A stretch of DNA of 64,000 nt, taken from assembly GCF_016583835.1 (NCBI RefSeq), contig NZ_NRRW01000006.1, positions 41,732 to 105,731 on the forward strand. Direction: 5' to 3'. Below are positions 22,067 to 30,060 of this stretch, in pieces. Source of the DNA: Thiococcus pfennigii (GTDB lineage Bacteria > Pseudomonadota > Gammaproteobacteria > Chromatiales > Chromatiaceae). Both the position numbers and the translations under genes were made by a program. Under the pieces are notes generated by a model, which worked only from the letters and a program-made list of their open reading frames with translations, was not told where the DNA came from and did no database searches. The stretch's first letter is position 1, and each line of letters starts with the position of its first letter.

Positions 22067-23443
22067 TCATTGGCCGTCGTCCGGCGGAACCACCCGCAAG
22101 GTATTGCCGATGACCTGAGTTTGCGGATTCTGAAGCTGTTGGAGCAGCACGCTGTTTGGCTGCATGATGACGGGGTCTACCTGCCCGATGACGCGCCGTC
22201 GTTCGACGTCGAGGTCGACGCTCGAACCGACCGCGACCCGCGACCGCGGCCCCGGCCGCTGGGCCAGGACGGAGCCCGCTGGCTTTCCTTGCGACAGGTG
22301 GGTGATGGTGCCGACCCTCAACCCGAGCTGCGCCAAGGTGGCCGACGCATCGGTGTGCGGGGTGCCGATGACATTGGGTACCTGTACCATCTGATCTTCG
22401 ACGACCAGCGCGACGGCCGTGCCGGCCGAGACGCGTGCCCCGGCTGCCGGGTTGTGACTCAAGACCACCCCTGGGGTGCCGCCGGTGCGCCGCTGGGTGA
22501 TCCGGCCTTGCCGCAGACCCTGGGCGACGAGGCTCTGGCTGGCCTCGGACACCGTTTGACCGACCAGGCTGTTGACGGTGACCATCTCCTTGGCGACCAC
22601 GACGGCGATCGAGGTGCCGGGCAGGACCCGCTCGTTGGCCGCCGGTGTCTGTCGCAACACGACGCCGCCCTGGGCCGTGGCGCTCTCTTCGTCGCTGACC
22701 GGGCCGAGCGCGAGTCCTTCGGCGACGAGTCGCTCCTCGGCCTGGGCGATCGAGAGATCGACGAGGTTCGGTGTGGCGACCGAGAGGGTCTCGACAACCA
22801 GGCTCGCGAAGTCCTCGGACTCCATCTCGGTGCCCGGTGCGGGTTCTTGGCGGATGACCTGGCCGCTATCGACCGCGCCGGTGAATTCCTCGTAGATTTG
22901 AAAGCCGATCTTCTCCTCCTTCAGCAGCGCGATGGCCTCCTTGACCGATTTGCCCTCCAGTTGCGGCATCGTCGGCGTGCCGTCGATGAACAGCAGCCCG
23001 GCGATGAGCCCGCCGATGACCAGGATGGCACCGACGCCGCCGGCGATGGCCCACCAGGGCACCTTGCGATCGCCGTTCGGCTTGGGCAGGGGGCCGTTCG
23101 GCTCAGGGACCTGAAGGACGAGTTCCGGACTCTCGATCGTGCGTTCGCGGTCATCCGTCAGGTAGCCGCGGAGCCGAAACGCGTAGCGCCCAGGCGGCGT
23201 TGCCGGTGGAATCGTGACCTTGACCGTCAGGTTCTCGGTCTGGCCCGTCTCGAGATCCCGTTCCACGGCGCCCTGGATCGCGAACCAGCCGGGCTCGGCC
23301 GGGGCCTGGGGGCGCGCCTCGATGCTCATTCGCAGGCGGCCGCCGCTCGTGTTGGTCAACAGAAAACCATAGTCGACGGTCTGCCCGGGCGTGCCGGTCA
23401 GCGTCTCCGTCCCGGCGACATGGGTGAGGGTCGCAATGGCCAT
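22067..23443 (-). CDS. PASTA-domain membrane protein associated with the eCIS locus
   Basis: 458 residues. The first 120 form an Ig-like beta domain (AGTETLTGTPGQTVDYGF, LTVKVTIPPATPPGRYAFRL). A single membrane helix WWAIAGGVGAILVIGGLIAG follows near 129-148. Four PASTA repeats then run from about 155 to 420, each starting like VQVPNVIG or ATPNLVDLS and ending in a GT/GS-S-V strand. PASTA domains bind peptidoglycan or muropeptides in bacterial kinases; no kinase domain is present here. The second of two close ATG codons (23443) is preferred because AGAGGA lies 7 bases before it. Confidence 0.8.
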   Translation of the reverse strand: MAIATLTHVAGTETLTGTPGQTVDYGFLLTNTSGGRLRMSIEARPQAPAEPGWFAIQGAVERDLETGQTENLTVKVTIPPATPPGRYAFRLRGYLTDDRERTIESPELVLQVPEPNGPLPKPNGDRKVPWWAIAGGVGAILVIGGLIAGLLFIDGTPTMPQLEGKSVKEAIALLKEEKIGFQIYEEFTGAVDSGQVIRQEPAPGTEMESEDFASLVVETLSVATPNLVDLSIAQAEERLVAEGLALGPVSDEESATAQGGVVLRQTPAANERVLPGTSIAVVVAKEMVTVNSLVGQTVSEASQSLVAQGLRQGRITQRRTGGTPGVVLSHNPAAGARVSAGTAVALVVEDQMVQVPNVIGTPHTDASATLAQLGLRVGTITHLSQGKPAGSVLAQRPGPRSRVAVGSSVDLDVERRRVIGQVDPVIMQPNSVLLQQLQNPQTQVIGNTLRVVPPDDGQ

Positions 23444-23639
23444 GGTCATGTCCTCTCGTTGTGGGTAGGCCGTGCTCGCTCGGCATCGCTTCTTGGGTCC
23501 AGGACGCTCGCCAGTCGTCTGAGGAACGGCTCGGACGCAACCGAGACAAGCGCGCGGAGGAAAAAGAAACGACGAAATGCCGCAAGGCGCGAGAAACCAG
23601 CCGTTCCCCCTGTGTATGTTCAGCCCTTTCGCGTGTTTC

Positions 23640-24302
23640 TCAGTTCCGAGAAGATGTACCGATTGTTCTCGAGTCGTCACTCAGGCCAGCCGTCGGTTCG
23701 ACGTCCGGGCGACCGGATGCCTGTTCGCCGGCGATCCAGGCCGGCGGTGCTCCTTCGGGTGACGTCGCCTCTTCGATGAAGACCAACTCGTAGGTCAGAT
23801 GGGCCGGCTTCTCCTGAACGAGGATCCGCTCGATCAGGCGCCGTTGGGCGCGCGCTGAACCGGGTGCCCGCACCCGCAGATGGAACGGCCGTGGCCTCCC
23901 GTCGTCACCGGCTCCGGACTCGTCGAATGAAAAGCCCGATCTGCCCGTCGCGATCTCGAGGAACCTCTTGAGGCCGTACCGAGTGCCGCGCCATTGCGAG
24001 AGCTCGGCGGCGGCCAGGATCAGTTCGCGCAACCGCCCAGGATCGAGTTGCCAGTCACGTCCCGGGTCTCGCGTCGCGGCGCCGCCGACGAGGCGAGACA
24101 GGTCCACCCAGGCGGCGAGCATCGGCAGGAATGCCTCCGGTGCGATCCGCGGATTGAAATAGCTCTCGATCCGTTCGATGGTGGCCTCGGCCGGGGCCTG
24201 GAACTGGACCATGATCTCCAGCAACTCGGCCAGTGGTTCGCCGGGGACCGTGGCGCGTCGGAAGACCTCGGGGAGCAGTTGTTCAATTTCGATCCGATTC
24301 AT
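23640..24302 (-). CDS. Phage tail protein I / Afp12-like baseplate wedge protein
   Basis: 220 residues. It resembles P2 gpI-family tail proteins and the Afp12/Pvc12 component of extracellular contractile systems: an N-terminal helical part IEQLLPEVFRRA, ESYFNPRIAPEAFLPMLAAWVDL, and the typical WRGTRYGLKRFLEIATG, then a beta-rich C-terminal part ending in an acidic tail. It starts at ATG 24302, overlapping the end of the baseplate J gene by 20 bases. A 196-base gap separates it from the PASTA gene downstream. Confidence 0.82.
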   Translation of the reverse strand: MNRIEIEQLLPEVFRRATVPGEPLAELLEIMVQFQAPAEATIERIESYFNPRIAPEAFLPMLAAWVDLSRLVGGAATRDPGRDWQLDPGRLRELILAAAELSQWRGTRYGLKRFLEIATGRSGFSFDESGAGDDGRPRPFHLRVRAPGSARAQRRLIERILVQEKPAHLTYELVFIEEATSPEGAPPAWIAGEQASGRPDVEPTAGLSDDSRTIGTSSRN

Positions 24303-26931
24303 CGTCGTGCTCGACGTCGATCTCGTGCTCACCGGAGCAGAACAGCCAGGTCATTGGGATCGTGACCCGGTCGAGATACCGATCGCGGGAGGATGGTTCG
24401 AAGCTCAGCTCCGGGTCACCCTGACCGAGGCGGCTGCGATAGACCCCCTTGGGACCAGCGGCCATCAACATGGTCGACTCGGCGTCGGGTCTGACGCGCT
24501 CGACCGCGACCGCCTCTAGTCGTTCCAGGTGGGGGCCGTTCGCACGCAGTGGTAGGCCGCAACCGAGATTCGGCTCCTGCCAGCGCGGCTGAGGGGCCTG
24601 CGGGTCGATGGTCAAGACCCCGCGACGCGTCGAGGCGGCCAGCACCCGCGTGTCGACGAAGGCCAGGTCCTCGCAGCCGCCCGCGGCCCAGCCATCCCGC
24701 AGCCTCAACCAATCGCCCGACCCGCCCGTGTTTCCGGACAGGTCGAGGCGTGAGCAACCCTCGCCGGGATCGTCTCCGACTGCGGTATGACAGGCCCAGA
24801 GGTACCGTCGCGGACCGGCATGCTGGACGAGGAGGCGGCGGATCTTCTCATCCTTGAGACCGACGAAGCGGTAGGTCCCAGGCAGGCCGTCTTCCTCCGA
24901 GAGGTAGATGCCGCCGCGACCGCGCGCCGCGACGGCAACGCTGGTGCGCTGCCCGAGCGCGTCGATCGAGGCGGCGACCCCATAGAAACCGAGTTGCTGC
25001 TCCGCTGGATCCACCAGGATCTGAGTCGGCGTCTCGCCTTCATTCAGTCGCAGGTCGAGCAGGCCGATCTCGGTCGCGAGGATCAGGCGCAGGTGTCCGT
25101 CGCGCTCGAGCCAGGCCATGTCCTCGATGCGGAACTGGGTCCCGTGGGCTGGCGACCAGTGTTCACCACAATCATGCGAGATGTGGATCCGCGAACCCTT
25201 CTGATCGTCGACCCGCGTGACGGCGGCCAGCAGACCGGGACGCCCTGGGCCGACCGCGATCTCGCGAGGATAGGGCCGGATCGAGTCGATCGTCTCGCCG
25301 GGAAAGTCGGCGATCGGTTCCCACCCGTCTCCATCGTTCAGTGACCGGTAGAGCGTGGAGCCGGCCGCGGCATACCAGGTGGCCGGCTGGAAGGCGTCGA
25401 TGGCAAGCGTCTGGACGTTGCGGTTCGGCGTGCCCGCGACCAGCAGGCATACGGGATCCACGTCCTTCACGCCGGGCTCCGACCCTAGCATGCGGTTCAC
25501 ATGAAAGGTGCTGAGCGGTTGCCCAAACGGCCACGCAGCCCGATCCTCGGAGCCGGCAAAGGGGGTGATGGTCGCGTAGAGCCGCTCGAGCAGACGCCGT
25601 CTGACGGCCCCGGGGTCCTCTCCGCGATGGACGACGACCCGGGTTCGCACCTTGACCTCCTTGTAGTGTGCCCAGACGACACGGCAGCCGATCCCCAGCG
25701 GGCGACGCTGTTCGAGTTCCGCCTGGACCCGGTCCAGGGCCTCTGCGGTCTCGTGTTGGTGGATCTGGTCGGCGGTGATCGGATGGCTCGGGTTCGACCC
25801 GGACGGGAGTTGCGGGACGCAGACGACCTCGACGGTCCCGGGTTGGGCGAAGGTCCAGAACTCCGCCTGCGCATAGGCATGGGCCCGGTTCAGGTTGCCG
25901 GGACTCTTCAGCGCCACGGCCTCGAAGTCACGGGCGGTCACCACCCGATGCAACGAATGGATCTCTTGGGGACCCCGCAGCAAGGCGTTGTCCAGCGTCT
26001 CGCCCGCGCGCCCACCGCTCGCCGGTTCCGGATTGACGACGTCCAGGTGGACCCCGGCGATTGGATCCTTCAATGATGTCAACACACCCCGGTTCACATT
26101 GCCGGCAGGGCCGCCGCCACTTCGGTACCAGATCCGGATGTCGCGCTCGCTTGGCGGGACCGCGGCCAGGGCGGTGGGTGCCCCGGCGCCGGATGGGTCG
26201 GACCCCGGGCGCAACGCGGGCGCGAAGAAGATCAGCCCGGCGGCCCGGTCGGCGGTGTATACGAACGCGTCCGGGCCCGGATGGGCGAAACTCTCGACCT
26301 CGCGCCACAGCCGATAGGTTCGACCCTGATGACGGCGCATCGGTGCGCCCACGTCGAGCGACGCCGGGTCCGTTTCGATGCCGACCACCAGATCGAGATC
26401 ATCGCCGGTGGCGACGATCGGGTGTCGGCGGGTGCGCAATACGAGACCAGGTCGTCCGGGGCGCCCGGCGACGACATCCGGACCTTCCCCGTCGACCCAG
26501 TCGCAGTGATAGGCGCGGACCTCACCCATCGTCTGCCCGGCCGGAATGCGCAGGCTCTCGGCTGTCGCGAATACCGGGGCGCTGTCGGTCGGCGCGCCGG
26601 GTTCGCCGCTGACGCGGGTGCCGCGCGGGACCTCCACCGTATCCGTTCTCGGCGCCTTCAACGAAAAGCGCAGGGTTGCAACGGCCGCCGCTGGTGGTCC
26701 CAGCTTGACGCCGAGGAGTCGCAACAATTCGATATAGACCTTGTCAGGCAGTCGATTCAGCCGGTAAAGCAGGGTTTCGGTCAGAAAGGCGAAGGTCTCG
26801 ATCAGTACGATACCTGGGTCGCCGGGCGTTCGATCGGTCCAGTGCGGGCAGGCATGCTCGATGTGCGCCAGGGCCTGGGCCATCAGGTCGTCGAAGGTCC
26901 GATCGTCGAGATTGAGGGGAGGAAGCGACAT
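24283..26931 (-). CDS. Baseplate J-like protein (Afp11-like) with a C-terminal beta-propeller
   Basis: 882 residues. The first 500 or so form a baseplate J / wedge protein: LPPLNLDDRTFDDLMAQAL, HWTDRTPGDPGIVLIETFAFLTETLLYRLNR (a hallmark of this family), and VTARDFEAVAL near 335. From about 505 to 850 a BNR/Asp-box beta-propeller is fused: WYAAAGSTLYRSLNDGDGW and RIHISHDCGEHW fit the S-x-D-x-G-x-x-W Asp-box, with further LY/VYRS strand repeats. The family is usually a plain wedge protein, so the propeller is an added module that may bind glycans or proteins. Gap of 6 bases from gp25. Confidence 0.88.
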   Translation of the reverse strand: MSLPPLNLDDRTFDDLMAQALAHIEHACPHWTDRTPGDPGIVLIETFAFLTETLLYRLNRLPDKVYIELLRLLGVKLGPPAAAVATLRFSLKAPRTDTVEVPRGTRVSGEPGAPTDSAPVFATAESLRIPAGQTMGEVRAYHCDWVDGEGPDVVAGRPGRPGLVLRTRRHPIVATGDDLDLVVGIETDPASLDVGAPMRRHQGRTYRLWREVESFAHPGPDAFVYTADRAAGLIFFAPALRPGSDPSGAGAPTALAAVPPSERDIRIWYRSGGGPAGNVNRGVLTSLKDPIAGVHLDVVNPEPASGGRAGETLDNALLRGPQEIHSLHRVVTARDFEAVALKSPGNLNRAHAYAQAEFWTFAQPGTVEVVCVPQLPSGSNPSHPITADQIHQHETAEALDRVQAELEQRRPLGIGCRVVWAHYKEVKVRTRVVVHRGEDPGAVRRRLLERLYATITPFAGSEDRAAWPFGQPLSTFHVNRMLGSEPGVKDVDPVCLLVAGTPNRNVQTLAIDAFQPATWYAAAGSTLYRSLNDGDGWEPIADFPGETIDSIRPYPREIAVGPGRPGLLAAVTRVDDQKGSRIHISHDCGEHWSPAHGTQFRIEDMAWLERDGHLRLILATEIGLLDLRLNEGETPTQILVDPAEQQLGFYGVAASIDALGQRTSVAVAARGRGGIYLSEEDGLPGTYRFVGLKDEKIRRLLVQHAGPRRYLWACHTAVGDDPGEGCSRLDLSGNTGGSGDWLRLRDGWAAGGCEDLAFVDTRVLAASTRRGVLTIDPQAPQPRWQEPNLGCGLPLRANGPHLERLEAVAVERVRPDAESTMLMAAGPKGVYRSRLGQGDPELSFEPSSRDRYLDRVTIPMTWLFCSGEHEIDVEHDDESDRN

Positions 26932-26937
26932 TTCTGC

Positions 26938-27366
26938 CTAGGCCTCGTTCAGATCCACCGGAAAGACCAGTCGTCCATCCCGGCCGGTTCGGCGGACGCG
27001 ATAGGTCAGGTCGATCTCCAGCCGGTCCGGTCCGTCGTGACCAGGGCCAGCATCGAGATGGAGCAGGTCGATGCGTGGCTCCCAGCGGGTCAAGGCGCGG
27101 CGCACGTAGTGGATCGCCAGACCCGCGGTCGTCGCATCGTTCGGACTGAAGGCCAGGCGATAGAGCTCGCAGCCGTAATCGGGCCGCATGACGCGCTCGC
27201 CCGGGCGAGTCGTGAGCAGCAGCAGGATCGACTGGCGAATCGAATCGTCGCCCTCGATCATGGCCGGTGCCCCGGTCGGCCCGACTTGAAGACCTGGTCG
27301 TCCCCCCCGGATCGCGAAGTCCGGGTGTCCGAAGCGCAGTGCGCGAAAAGGCCGCGTGTCGCTCAT
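26938..27366 (-). CDS. gp25/gpW-like baseplate protein (Afp9-like)
   Basis: 142 residues. It matches the T4 gp25/lysozyme-like baseplate family used in contractile systems: SIRQSILLLLTTRPGERVMRPDYGCELYRLAFSPND with the conserved GER-x(2)-P-x(2)-G core, then a short strand pair ending LVFPVDL. It nucleates sheath and baseplate wedges in related systems. The ATG overlaps the PAAR stop (ATGA). Confidence 0.9.
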   Translation of the reverse strand: MSDTRPFRALRFGHPDFAIRGGRPGLQVGPTGAPAMIEGDDSIRQSILLLLTTRPGERVMRPDYGCELYRLAFSPNDATTAGLAIHYVRRALTRWEPRIDLLHLDAGPGHDGPDRLEIDLTYRVRRTGRDGRLVFPVDLNEA

Positions 27367-27719
27367 CGGCTCACCGAGACCAGATGCTGGCCGGGTTGCC
27401 GGACCCCGTAGCGGTGCGTCCCAGGCGGGGTGCCATCGGTGTAGCCGGTCAAGTTGGCGAGACACACGGGCCGACCCTGGATGCGGACCAAGTCCGAGTA
27501 ACCGCTCGTGACAGCGAGCGTCAGGGTGCAGGGCTTGATGCCCTGGACCGGATTGAAATTGCTGCATCCGGCGATCGGTCGGGCCTCCGGATCGGGCCGC
27601 ACCAGCAGTCGCAAGCCCTCGCTGCGTACCAGACCCTGCGAGGTCACGAGCCCGACCCGTCCGGTCAGGTGCGGGCAGGTGATCAACGCGTTCTCGGCGA
27701 CGAGGGGTTGCCTGTCCAT
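27363..27719 (-). CDS. PAAR-like spike-tip protein (Afp10-like)
   Basis: 118 residues. A small Cys- and Gly-rich protein with LVAENALITCPHLTGRVGLV near the start and GIKPCTLTLAVTSGYSDLVRIQGRPVCLANLTG in the middle, which suits the conical tip protein that caps the VgrG-like spike. His and Cys residues could form the metal site of the tip. The ATG overlaps the spike stop codon (ATGA). Order here is spike, tip, gp25, whereas Afp has spike, gp25, tip. Confidence 0.72.
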   Translation of the reverse strand: MDRQPLVAENALITCPHLTGRVGLVTSQGLVRSEGLRLLVRPDPEARPIAGCSNFNPVQGIKPCTLTLAVTSGYSDLVRIQGRPVCLANLTGYTDGTPPGTHRYGVRQPGQHLVSVSR

Positions 27720-29299
27720 CAGGCTGGCTCGAAGTCGATCGAGGCGCCCCGGATGGTTACGGCGTGCCCCGGTGCGGCGATGTCGAGGTCGCCCGTTGCC
27801 TGGATCTTGAGCGTATCGCGGCCCAGTTCCACGTAGCTTCCGCTGTTGTTTCCGAGTCGCGCCCGCCCCGGTGACAGTTGCAGGAAGTCGCCGCGTCCCG
27901 ACTCCAGTCGCAGGGTCCGTTTCTCCTCATCGAGCTGAATCCGCTGCCCGTCCGGGGTGAGCAACGTGAAGCGGCGACGCTTCCCGTCGGCGATCCCGGC
28001 GTCCGGTGGACCTTCGGCGCCAAAGAGGCCACCCAGGACGATTCCCTGCGCAGGATCCGCTCCGGGGAGCAATACCAGCACCAGATCGTCGCGATCCGGT
28101 AGCAGCACGAGTCCCTTGGCGCTGCCCGCGCCCGGGCTGAGCACCTGAAGCCAACCGGTCTCGATGCCGGCATAGCTTGGTAGGGTGACGCGGACGCGCC
28201 CGAGCCCATCCGGATCCTCGACCGTCGTGACGACTCCGATCGTCGTCAGCGTGCCCGATTCCGGCCGACGGCCGACCGGCGGCGCCGTATCGATGCGCGT
28301 GAGAAATCCCCGTCGCCGATCGAGGGTGTGGGTCACGGCGGTCAACACATAGTGGCCGCACACATGGGGGGCGAGTCCCTGGATCTGGACCCTGGCGCCC
28401 GGCCTGAGTCGCGGATCGCCGGTCGCGGTCGCACGCAGCTCGACCTCGCCGGAGACGCGTCGATCCAGCTCGGCTTGCGCCAGGGCGGCGGCGTCGGCGT
28501 GGCTTGGCAAGACCCGATCGGCGAGGACGCGCGGCGCGGTGACGCCCAGGGCCGCGAGATCCAAATCGAATGGGACCTCACGCCCACTGCGCGGCGTGTC
28601 GGCGCTGCCGTCGCGGGCCTCCGCCAGAGCGGGATCCCAGGCCAGCGTCTGGACCGCGCGGCAGGCGGGATCCGCGTTGATCTCGACCTCGGCCTCGATC
28701 AGCCCCTCGCCGTAGGTCAGCCCGATCGGCTCGCCGAATCCTTGCAAGCTGAACAGGTGCAAGACCTGGTCGTAGACGACGAAATAGAGACCGGCCGCGG
28801 CCGTTGCCTCGGACAGGAGTTCCAGGTTGGATTGGCGCCACTGGACACGTAGCGGTGTCCTTGGACCGTCATCCTCGGTCTCGGCCTCGACCGCGAGGTC
28901 GAGGTCGGCGGTCAGCTCGCGGGCCAACTCGAGTGGCGTGGCGTTCGAATAGGTTCGCACCGGCTGACGCTTGCGTAGCCGATGCAGCTGGTCGTAGGCT
29001 CGCACGGTCAGCGCGCGCGTTTGGGAGGGTCCGTATCCGTACTGGACGGCCGTGACCTCGCCGGCGAAGAGGACCGGTTGCGGTCGCTGCTCGACGGCGA
29101 TTCGCAGCCAAGCCCCCGGCATCAGCTGGCTACCATCGGCGAGCGATGCCGGCGGATCGTGGAAGATCAATTCGCAGAGCGTCGGCAGCGAGCTGCGTTG
29201 CTGGATCCGTACCTCGGCCAGGGTCGCGGCCGCGCCATGCGGGAGCGGCTGATCATCGACCAGCAGCCGCAGCCGCGGGATGCCTCGGAGCCCGCTCAC
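27719..29299 (-). CDS. VgrG-like spike / gp27-gp5 protein (Afp8-like)
   Basis: 526 residues. The N-terminal part has a gp27-like hub (about 1-330) with LARELTADLDLAVEAE and WRQSNLELLSEATAAAGLYFVV, followed by the OB-fold GVVTTVEDPDGLGRVRVTLPSY and GWLQVLSPGAGSAKGLVLLPDRDDLVLVLL, and a beta-helical needle RRFTLLTPDGQRIQLDEEKRTLRLES. The order is that of T6SS VgrG and eCIS Afp8. The start is GTG at 29299, overlapping the LysM stop (GTGA). Confidence 0.9.
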   Translation of the reverse strand: MSGLRGIPRLRLLVDDQPLPHGAAATLAEVRIQQRSSLPTLCELIFHDPPASLADGSQLMPGAWLRIAVEQRPQPVLFAGEVTAVQYGYGPSQTRALTVRAYDQLHRLRKRQPVRTYSNATPLELARELTADLDLAVEAETEDDGPRTPLRVQWRQSNLELLSEATAAAGLYFVVYDQVLHLFSLQGFGEPIGLTYGEGLIEAEVEINADPACRAVQTLAWDPALAEARDGSADTPRSGREVPFDLDLAALGVTAPRVLADRVLPSHADAAALAQAELDRRVSGEVELRATATGDPRLRPGARVQIQGLAPHVCGHYVLTAVTHTLDRRRGFLTRIDTAPPVGRRPESGTLTTIGVVTTVEDPDGLGRVRVTLPSYAGIETGWLQVLSPGAGSAKGLVLLPDRDDLVLVLLPGADPAQGIVLGGLFGAEGPPDAGIADGKRRRFTLLTPDGQRIQLDEEKRTLRLESGRGDFLQLSPGRARLGNNSGSYVELGRDTLKIQATGDLDIAAPGHAVTIRGASIDFEPA

Positions 29300-30060
29300 A
29301 ACCCGTCCTCGAGGTCCTGCGCCGCCGGGATCGACAACACCTCGCCGCCGGTCAACCGGAGTGGATCCAACAGGCCGTTCGCCCAGGCCAGCAAACGCCA
29401 CTGGGATGGGTCGCCATAGTAGCGATAGGCGAGCTGGTCTACGCGTTCTCCGCCCGCCGTCGTGATTTGGTCGACGGTGCCGTCCCAGCCCAGGACTTCA
29501 TGGATCGCCGTCGTGTCCGCTAGGGTCGGCGGCGTGTCGACGAGCCAGTCGGCGGGCGGGATCGGCGGGGTGATCGCCGGTTCGTGAACATCATCGACCA
29601 GGGGTTCGGCCACGCGTAACAGGCGCAGGCGGAGCCAGGATCGGCGAGGTATCCCCTCGGCAGTGAAGTCCTCCAGGCGTTCGGCGACCGCGGTCACGAC
29701 CGCCGGCCAATTCCATGCCTTGCCCCAGACGAAGCGCACGATAGGCGGGCGTTTTCCCCCAGGCTGGCCGTGGCTATTCTCGGCCAATTGCCACAGGGGG
29801 CCGGTCAGATCCCGGACGTCCTCCGACACCAGTGTCGAGCCAGCCAGCGAGACATCGAACAGCAGGTTCAAGGTCAACTCGGTGGTTCCGCCGCCCGTGA
29901 ACAATGGCGGGTCATCGGCGAGGTCCAGGCCGTCGAGCAATCCACCGCTCGTCTCGGCCGGAACCAAGCCCGCGCGCCGGCGAAGCTCGAGACTTTCCGG
30001 ATTGAGCATGCAGCCGATCCGCTCGGCGGTCCGCTCGATGACGAAGGCTACGCGTTCCAC
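29296..30060 (-). CDS. LysM-domain tail protein (Afp7-like)
   Basis: 254 residues. N-terminal beta domain (VAFVIERTAERIGCMLNPESLELRRRAG, then LTLNLLFDVSLAGS), and a C-terminal LysM-type segment VDQLAYRYYGDPSQWRLLAWANGLLDPLRLTGGEVLSIPA. This is the layout of phage gp53-like and Afp7 baseplate proteins that link tube and spike. The start is a GTG at 30060 after GGGGGGAAC; it overlaps the end of the proline-rich gene by 13 bases. Confidence 0.88.
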   Translation of the reverse strand: MERVAFVIERTAERIGCMLNPESLELRRRAGLVPAETSGGLLDGLDLADDPPLFTGGGTTELTLNLLFDVSLAGSTLVSEDVRDLTGPLWQLAENSHGQPGGKRPPIVRFVWGKAWNWPAVVTAVAERLEDFTAEGIPRRSWLRLRLLRVAEPLVDDVHEPAITPPIPPADWLVDTPPTLADTTAIHEVLGWDGTVDQITTAGGERVDQLAYRYYGDPSQWRLLAWANGLLDPLRLTGGEVLSIPAAQDLEDGL

